Source: an uncultured Eubacteriales bacterium (GTDB taxonomy: Bacteria; Bacillota; Clostridia; Lachnospirales; Anaerotignaceae). Taken from it: DNA of 10,354 nucleotides. The translations under genes and the position numbers were made by a program. Positions within the stretch are counted from its first letter, which is position 1. Every line of letters begins with the position of its first letter. The notes beneath the pieces are model-generated. The model was not told where the DNA came from. It saw nothing but the letters and a program-made list of their open reading frames with translations, and made no database searches. Location of the stretch: NCBI GenBank assembly GCA_934552695.1, contig CAKTER010000045.1, positions 1 to 10,354 of the forward strand, in the 5' to 3' direction. Positions 5,973-10,354 of the stretch are shown here, in pieces.

Positions 5973-7030
5973 ATGCTGTTCTCTAACTCCCCCATCTCCC
6001 TTTTATGATCCAGCCGAATTTCCTCCAGCCGCTGCCGCCGTTGCTCTTCCCGCTTCATTTCCCGGCACGACTCCACCCCAAAATAAGACTCATAAAAGCC
6101 TATGTTCTGCGCCAACGCCCGCCGGCAAATGCGCAGCACCTCTTCCTCGCCGACCTCTTCTAAAAATGCGGGGGAAAGGATACGGTGCTGGTACGCCTCC
6201 AAGGCATTCCCGTCATCCAGGCCGGGACGGTAAATCCGCACACCGCCGCCATAGCAGGAATATTCCCGGCATCGAAACAAATAATTCATTTCCTCCGTAC
6301 ACTCCAGCGACCGGGAAAAATAAACCTGTGCATTTCCGCAAACGATGCGGGCCAGCTTTTGAGGATCCAGCAGCAGCTCCGTTTCGTTCGATGAACCGTA
6401 AGCCTTTCGGGGGCTGATATAAATGTAGGGAACCTTTCGGTCCGGGCAAATCAACGCTTCTCGAAAAGCAAAGAAATCCCCCACTTTTAATTCCACCGCT
6501 TCGTTTTTTACCGCCTCCGCTCCAAACAAACAAGAAAAACGTTGGCTTTGGAGCATCCCATCAATCAGCCGGAGCAGGGTTGGTTCCGGAATCCCTTCGT
6601 ACCGCCCAATAAAGTCGGCCCGGTCTCCATACGAGATAACGCAGTGGAATTCTGCTGTCGAAGGCTCCCTTTGGCAAAACCCAATCTCTGTAACCCAATC
6701 CCGTTCGCAATACCCGCTCCCCTTGGTTTGTTTTTCGGATATTTTGCAAGCCCAAAATTGCTGCTCCGGCGCATTCGCCGGAGAGAAATACTCCGATTCC
6801 ATATAAACCGGACGTTCCGAACCATCTGCCGAAAACAACCGGCCTCCATTTTTTAAACGAGTCCAGGCCCGCGGCTCCTCGCAGATAATCTTCGCCCCGT
6901 TCTTGTTCCATTTGTGCATCTGCCACTGTCGAATACACATCATAAAGTTCCACAGCAGGTCTTCCTCCGGCGCATGGCTTTTTAATGTAAACTTTGCCTT
7001 ATAAAAAATGGAATAGTTTAATCCACTCAT
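5939..7030 (-). CDS. Hypothetical protein, N-terminal part of orphan coiled-coil gene
   Basis: Not recognised; 363 residues. Residues 1-150 look like a mixed alpha/beta domain rich in aromatic residues (NYSIFYKAKFTL, YMESEYF, RDWVTEIGF). Residues 200-270 form the best ordered block: VPYIYISPR, then LLLDPQKLARIVCGNAQVYF and SCYGGGVRIYRPG. From about 322 on it is a charged coiled coil (MKREEQRRQRLEEIRL) that is cut off at 363. There is no signal peptide or membrane segment. ATG 7030 has GGAGAGG 11 bases upstream, rather far. Composition differs from the neighbours: bases 6421-6540 have 54 G+C of 120, against 46 of 60 at 4021-4080, suggesting later acquisition. The pattern recalls uncharacterised proteins of accessory regions, but I cannot name a family. 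Confidence 0.6.
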   Translation of the reverse strand: MSGLNYSIFYKAKFTLKSHAPEEDLLWNFMMCIRQWQMHKWNKNGAKIICEEPRAWTRLKNGGRLFSADGSERPVYMESEYFSPANAPEQQFWACKISEKQTKGSGYCERDWVTEIGFCQREPSTAEFHCVISYGDRADFIGRYEGIPEPTLLRLIDGMLQSQRFSCLFGAEAVKNEAVELKVGDFFAFREALICPDRKVPYIYISPRKAYGSSNETELLLDPQKLARIVCGNAQVYFSRSLECTEEMNYLFRCREYSCYGGGVRIYRPGLDDGNALEAYQHRILSPAFLEEVGEEEVLRICRRALAQNIGFYESYFGVESCREMKREEQRRQRLEEIRLDHKREMGELENSICKRQPAKDMR

Positions 7031-7113
7031 GTTTTCAACCGCCTCTCCTCCGGCGCAAGGGAACGTTCCATCCTTTCCTTAAACCCTCCGCTCCCTCCGC
7101 CGCTTCCCTACCG

Positions 7114-7144
7114 ATAGTATACTATACTCGTAAATTCTACGCAA
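7114..7144 (-). promoter_or_regulatory. Promoter of the orphan gene with an overlapping palindrome
   Basis: On the minus strand, TTGCGT (7139-7144) and TATACT (7116-7121) are 17 bases apart, about 85 bases before ATG 7030. The -10 box sits inside a perfect 12-base palindrome, ATAGTATACTAT (7114-7125), which could be a repressor site or simply an AT-rich melting region. Confidence 0.5.
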
Positions 7145-7191
7145 CGACTGTCCTCCCAACGCCCCGCCTTTCCCTGCTTCGCCATAATAAA

Positions 7192-7221
7192 AAAAGGGGA
7201 ACGCCCTCGCATTCCCCTTTT
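7192..7221 (-). terminator. Rho-independent terminator of the zinc-ribbon gene
   Basis: AAAAGGGGAA (7192-7201) and TTCCCCTTTT (7212-7221) form a perfect ten-pair stem over a ten-base loop. On the minus strand it runs into seven Ts (A-run 7189-7195). It lies about 20 bases after the stop of the minus-strand zinc-ribbon gene and separates it from the orphan gene. Confidence 0.88.
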
Positions 7222-7242
7222 GGCATTCAAACTTGCTTCGTC

Positions 7243-7698
7243 TCAGTCCTCGAACCGGCAGCCGCAGTTCCCGCAAAACCGGGCCTCGGGCTCCACTTCC
7301 TTCCCGCATTCGGGGCAGACCCGCTGTCCTTCGGCGGTCTCCTCGGTCGCCACTTCCCGGGCTTCCTCGCCGGGCAGTTCTTCCTTCTTCTCCACCGGCG
7401 CTTCCTCTGCCTCCGGCTCCTCCTTGGCCGGTTCCTTTACGGCCGCCTTATCGGCCTCCAGCCCAGCAATGGTCTCCTCCAGGGATTTGATTTCCTGGCA
7501 AATGGCGGCGGCGTCCTCGGGCAGCGTCCGGCCGTTGCGGTACAGCAAATACATCAAATCCCCCAGGTCCTGCTTGGCGTCTTTAATCTTGCCCTCGGCC
7601 TGATTGATTTTTAAGTTGATTTTCCCAATCTCGACCGCATCGCCGGTCTTTTCTCCCACCGTTTTGGCCAGCTTACCCATCTTATCTAAAAAATCCAT
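7243..7698 (-). CDS. Zinc-ribbon protein with N-terminal coiled coil
   Basis: 151 residues in three parts. Residues 1-88 are helical and start MDFLDKMGKLAKTVGEKTGD, continuing as a likely coiled coil with a 'Yr-G' turn near 50-57 (MYLLYRNG). Residues 89-124 are a very acidic Glu/Pro/Ala linker. Residues 128-148 are a C4 zinc ribbon: Cys128, Cys131, Cys142 and Cys145 (CPECGK...CGNCGC). This layout is common in Clostridia, and the function is not established; zinc ribbons of this kind usually mediate protein or nucleic acid contacts. ATG 7698 has AAAGGAGGG nine bases or fewer upstream, a near-consensus promoter and its own terminator, so it is a well-expressed single-gene unit. No signal peptide or membrane segment is seen. 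Confidence 0.85.
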   Translation of the reverse strand: MDFLDKMGKLAKTVGEKTGDAVEIGKINLKINQAEGKIKDAKQDLGDLMYLLYRNGRTLPEDAAAICQEIKSLEETIAGLEADKAAVKEPAKEEPEAEEAPVEKKEELPGEEAREVATEETAEGQRVCPECGKEVEPEARFCGNCGCRFED

Positions 7699-7721
7699 AC
7701 AAATCCCTCCTTTTGCCCTTC

Positions 7722-7750
7722 ATTGTAGCCCTGTTTTTCCCGGCTGTCAA
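7722..7750 (-). promoter_or_regulatory. Sigma-A promoter of the zinc-ribbon gene
   Basis: On the minus strand a perfect TTGACA (7745-7750) and TACAAT (7722-7727, five of six) are 17 bases apart. The start of transcription would be near 7715, about 17 bases before the ATG. A second TTGACA lies at 7769-7774 on the same strand but has no matching -10. Confidence 0.8.
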
Positions 7751-7787
7751 CGGACAATCCCAAGGGTTTGTCAAGCCTCCAAACCGC

Positions 7788-7816
7788 TTGCCAAACCGGG
7801 GGGGGCGTGCTATGAT
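7788..7816 (+). promoter_or_regulatory. Sigma-A promoter of the CoA-transferase gene with a G8 tract in the spacer
   Basis: TTGCCA (7788-7793) and TATGAT (7811-7816) are each five of six to consensus and exactly 17 bases apart. A TG one base before the -10 makes it an extended -10. The spacer contains eight consecutive Gs (7798-7805), so tract slippage would alter promoter spacing. Confidence 0.78.
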
Positions 7817-7864
7817 AAGCAAGGCAAAAAAATGACAAACTGCGTTTACAAAAGGAGGAGCATT

Positions 7865-9085
7865 ATGGAACAAAGACCGTTGGCCGGCGTTAAGGTCGTA
7901 GAGCTGGGCACCCACGTGGCCGTTCCCACCGCCACCCGTTTAATGGCAGACTGGGGAGCCGATGTCATTAAGGTAGAGGGCCTTTCCGGCGACCCTTGGC
8001 GGGTGTTTGGGGGCACCATGCACGCCCCGGTCTCGGCAGACGAAAACCCGGTGTTTAATCTGCAAAACGCCAACAAGCGCACCGTGGCCCTAAACCTGAA
8101 AAGTCCCGAGGGCTTGGCCATTTTGCACAAGCTGCTGGCCCAGGCCGATGTGTTTGTGAGCAACGTGCGGCTGCACTCCTTAGAGAAAATGGGGCTTTCC
8201 TATGACGCCCTCCACGAAAAATACCCCGGGCTGGTGTACTACCATTTTACCGGCTTTGGCTACGAAGGCGAAGAGGCCGAGCGCCCCGGCTTCGACATTG
8301 CGGCCTTTTGGGCCCGCACCGGCGCCCTGGTGGACTGGGCCGACCCCGATGGCCGGGTCATCAACCCCGCCCCCGGCTTTGGCGATAATACGGTAAGCGC
8401 CCATATTTTGTCGGGGCTTTTGGCCGCCTTATATTACAAGGAAAAAACCGGCGTGGGCATCCGGACCACCAGCTCCCTGTTCTCCAGCGGCATTTGGTAT
8501 AACGGCAGCGCCCTGGCTACCTGCCAGCCCCGCTACGGCAATCGCTTCCCCAAGTATCGGACGGAGGCCACCAATCCTTTTTTGGAGGCCTACCGGTGCA
8601 AGGACGGCGAGCGGATGATTATTGCCGCCTTAAACTACGACGCCTACCGGGAAAAAATGTTCCGGCTGATGGGGCTGGAGGCCTATTTGGACGACCCCCG
8701 GTTTGCCAACTCCAAGGTATTGCAGGAGCATTTGCCCGAGATTTTTGCCCTGATGGACGAGGCCTTTTTGACCAAAGACCGGGCCGAGTGGTGCGCTATT
8801 TTTGACGCCGCCGATATTGTTTACGAAAAGGCCGTCCACTTTGCCGACGTGCTGAACGACAAGCAGGCCTGGGCCAACGGCTACCTGACCAACGTGACCT
8901 GGCGCAACGGGGCCGAGGCCGTGATGCCCCAAAGCCCCATCCAGTTCTTTGGCTCCGAAGCCCCCGGGTTCCGCCAGACCGGCGCCGTGGGCAGGGACAC
9001 CCGCTCCGTTTTGGAGGGGCTGGGCCTGAGCGATGCGGAAATTACTGCCTTGGCGGAGAAAAAGGCCGTTGGCACGGTAGACTGA
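7865..9085 (+). CDS. Class III CoA-transferase (CaiB/BaiF family), FldA/HadA-like
   Basis: Moves CoA from an acyl-CoA donor to a carboxylic acid, through an Asp-bound mixed anhydride. The 406 residues match the usual length. The N-terminal GVKVVELGTHVAVPTATRLMADWGADVIKVE is the classic CaiB opening, NANKRTVALNLKSPEG (68-83) the next block, and PGFDIAAFWARTG (141-153) holds the presumed catalytic Asp144. TNPFLEAYRCKDG and DKQAWANGYL follow the pattern of (R)-2-hydroxyisocaproate and phenyllactate CoA-transferases (HadA, FldA). The true start is ATG 7865, four bases after AAAGGAGGAG; the frame is open further upstream, but that part lies in the promoter. It stands alone, with its own promoter and terminator. 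No 2-hydroxyacyl-CoA dehydratase genes are in the window, so the substrate is unproven. Confidence 0.92.
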   Translation: MEQRPLAGVKVVELGTHVAVPTATRLMADWGADVIKVEGLSGDPWRVFGGTMHAPVSADENPVFNLQNANKRTVALNLKSPEGLAILHKLLAQADVFVSNVRLHSLEKMGLSYDALHEKYPGLVYYHFTGFGYEGEEAERPGFDIAAFWARTGALVDWADPDGRVINPAPGFGDNTVSAHILSGLLAALYYKEKTGVGIRTTSSLFSSGIWYNGSALATCQPRYGNRFPKYRTEATNPFLEAYRCKDGERMIIAALNYDAYREKMFRLMGLEAYLDDPRFANSKVLQEHLPEIFALMDEAFLTKDRAEWCAIFDAADIVYEKAVHFADVLNDKQAWANGYLTNVTWRNGAEAVMPQSPIQFFGSEAPGFRQTGAVGRDTRSVLEGLGLSDAEITALAEKKAVGTVD

Positions 9086-9098
9086 TAGAAAGCAAACA

Positions 9099-9123
9099 AA
9101 GAGCCGGAGACCCGGCTCTTTTT
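9099..9123. terminator. Rho-independent terminator between the CoA-transferase and leuB
   Basis: AAGAGCCGG (9099-9107), loop AGAC, CCGGCTCTT (9112-9120), then TTT, giving five Ts on the plus strand. On the minus strand TTTGTTTGCTTTC follows, so it may also stop the leucine operon. It sits 14 bases after the CoA-transferase stop and 50 bases from the leuB stop. Confidence 0.9.
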
Positions 9124-9172
9124 GTATGCGTTTCGTTTTGTTTACAGCCCTTGGCGTTCCCGCCCGCTGCGT

Positions 9173-10231
9173 TTACAGGGCCTTCAAAATCTCGGCGCCC
9201 ATTTCCCGGCAGCCCAGCAGGGTAGACCCGGGCTGGTAAATGTCGGGGGTACGGAAGCCCGCCTCCAGCACCTTCGTCACGGCGGCCCGGATGGCGGCGT
9301 CCTCCTCGTTAAGCCCCAAGGAATACTTTAACAGCATCCCCACCGAAAGGATGGTGGCAATGGGGTTGGCCTTGTTTTGCCCGGCAATGTCCGGGGCGGA
9401 GCCGTGGATGGGCTCGTACATCCCCAGGGAGGTGGCCGACAGGCTGGCAGAGGGCAGCATACCGATGGAGCCAGTGATGACCGAGGCCTCGTCGGACAAA
9501 ATGTCCCCAAAAATGTTGGAGGTCACAATCACATCGAACTGCTTGGGCCCCCGCACCAGCTGCATGGCGGCGTTATCCACATACATATGGGACAGCTCCA
9601 CCTCCGGGTATTCGGCGGCCAGCCGGGTCACGGTTTTCCGCCACAGGCGGCTGCTATCCAGCACGTTGGCCTTATCCACGCTGCACAGACGCTTGTCCCG
9701 CTTCCCGGCAGCCTCGAAGGCCACCCGGGCAATCCGCTCGATTTCCATGGTGGAGTAGCACTCCACGTCGTAGGCTTCCTCGCCGTTTTTCCCCTGCCGG
9801 GTCCCCCGCTCGCCAAAGTAAATGCCGCCGGTCAGCTCCCGGACGATGAGGATGTCCATACCGCCCTCTACCAGCTCGGCGTCGGCCAGCGCCTGATGCA
9901 GGGTGGCGGGCCGCAGGTTGGCAAAAAGCCCCAGCCCGGAGCGCAGGCCCAACAGCGCCCGCTCGGGCCGCTCGCCGCCGGGCAGGTTGTCCCATTTAGG
10001 GCCGCCCACGGCCCCCAGCAGCACGGCGTCGCTGGCCTTGCAAGTTTCCAGGGTTTCCTCCGGCAGGGCCTTGCCGGTAGCGTCGATGGCGCAGCCCCCG
10101 GCCAGCACCTTGGTGGTTGTAAAGGTATGGCCGAACTTCTGGCCCACCTTCTCCAAAACGTTTAACGCCTCGCCCACAATCTCGGGGCCAATCCCGTCGC
10201 CGGGGATTACGGCAATCTTATACTGTCCCAT
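9173..10231 (-). CDS. leuB: 3-isopropylmalate dehydrogenase
   Basis: Third step specific to leucine biosynthesis: NAD-dependent oxidation and decarboxylation of 3-isopropylmalate to 2-ketoisocaproate, in the cytosol. The 352 residues match the family. Landmarks are the N-terminal IPGDGIGPE (9-17), substrate arginines Arg97, Arg107 and Arg131 ([23 protein letters not shown]), Tyr138, Lys187 (DKANVL), and metal-binding Asp219, Asp243 and Asp247 ([16 protein letters not shown]). The NAD loop is [13 protein letters not shown] (272-284); the Asp after SAP is typical of NAD use. ATG 10231 has GGAGGG eight bases upstream, within the end of leuD. It is the last gene of a leuD-leuB unit and is followed by the terminator at 9099-9123. 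Confidence 0.97.
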   Translation of the reverse strand: MGQYKIAVIPGDGIGPEIVGEALNVLEKVGQKFGHTFTTTKVLAGGCAIDATGKALPEETLETCKASDAVLLGAVGGPKWDNLPGGERPERALLGLRSGLGLFANLRPATLHQALADAELVEGGMDILIVRELTGGIYFGERGTRQGKNGEEAYDVECYSTMEIERIARVAFEAAGKRDKRLCSVDKANVLDSSRLWRKTVTRLAAEYPEVELSHMYVDNAAMQLVRGPKQFDVIVTSNIFGDILSDEASVITGSIGMLPSASLSATSLGMYEPIHGSAPDIAGQNKANPIATILSVGMLLKYSLGLNEEDAAIRAAVTKVLEAGFRTPDIYQPGSTLLGCREMGAEILKAL

Positions 10232-10232
10232 G

Positions 10233-10354
10233 TTATTTTCCCTCCGCCAGTCGTTTGTTTACCTGGGCTACCAGCCCGTCCGCCGCCATAATCTCCTGAA
10301 TAAACGCCGGGAAGGGCTGGGCCTGGAAGGTCTGGCCGGTGGTTTCGTCGGTGA
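10233..10354 (-). CDS. leuD: 3-isopropylmalate dehydratase small subunit, C-terminus (partial)
   Basis: The last 39 or so codons of a gene that runs off the window edge. The text [17 protein letters not shown] then [18 protein letters not shown] matches the end of LeuD, where 'l-G-f-a-pfP-f--eI--aGGL--y--k-l' is usual. LeuD with LeuC isomerises 2-isopropylmalate to 3-isopropylmalate, the step before LeuB. The TAA stop (10233-10235) is one base before the leuB ATG, so the two are co-transcribed and probably coupled. The frame up to the stop is open, and the position directly upstream of leuB supports the call. Confidence 0.88.
   Translation of the reverse strand, partial: TDETTGQTFQAQPFPAFIQEIMAADGLVAQVNKRLAEGK

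Noticed and set aside
7604..7864. Longer start for the CoA-transferase
   Set aside because: It would cover the strong promoter at 7788-7816 and the divergent gene's promoter. ATG 7865 follows AAAGGAGGAG and begins the CaiB homology.

Overview
The window looks like a G+C-rich Firmicute of the class Clostridia, probably near the Oscillospiraceae. This is an inference from the strong AGGAGG-type ribosome binding sites, the sigma-A style promoters, T-tailed hairpin terminators, GC-rich coding sequence and a FldA/HadA-like CoA-transferase. No RNA gene, CRISPR array or recognisable transposase is present.

Layout from left to right. A 5'-incomplete subtilisin-like protease (to 818, + strand) follows about 90 bases of AT-rich sequence that does not look like protease. 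It converges on a small NifX/NifB-type protein (857-1168, -). Divergent from that is an M29 metallo-aminopeptidase (1288-2403, +). A 320-base gap then holds strong hairpins, one clear terminator and a cluster of DnaA-box-like sites. Next, on the minus strand, a NAD(P)HX repair enzyme (nnr, 3822-5354) and an iron-type alcohol dehydrogenase (2725-3825) overlap by ATGA. Upstream of them on the same strand is an AT-richer orphan locus (5412-7030): two overlapping reading frames that would form one coiled-coil protein of about 539 residues if a single -1 shift occurred at a G5 run. A zinc-ribbon protein (7243-7698, -) is divergent from a class III CoA-transferase (7865-9085, +). The window ends with leuB and the C-terminus of leuD on the minus strand.

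How the genes fit together: leuD-leuB is the end of a leucine biosynthesis operon. nnr and the dehydrogenase form a translationally coupled NAD(P)H-linked pair. The CoA-transferase resembles enzymes that activate 2-hydroxy or aryl-lactate acids in amino acid fermentation, but no dehydratase genes are visible here. The other genes are housekeeping or of unknown role.

The points most worth a second look are the DnaA-box cluster at 2575-2723, the frame break in the orphan coiled-coil gene at 5989-5993, the G8 tract inside the CoA-transferase promoter spacer, and the compositional junction in the protease at about 70-95.
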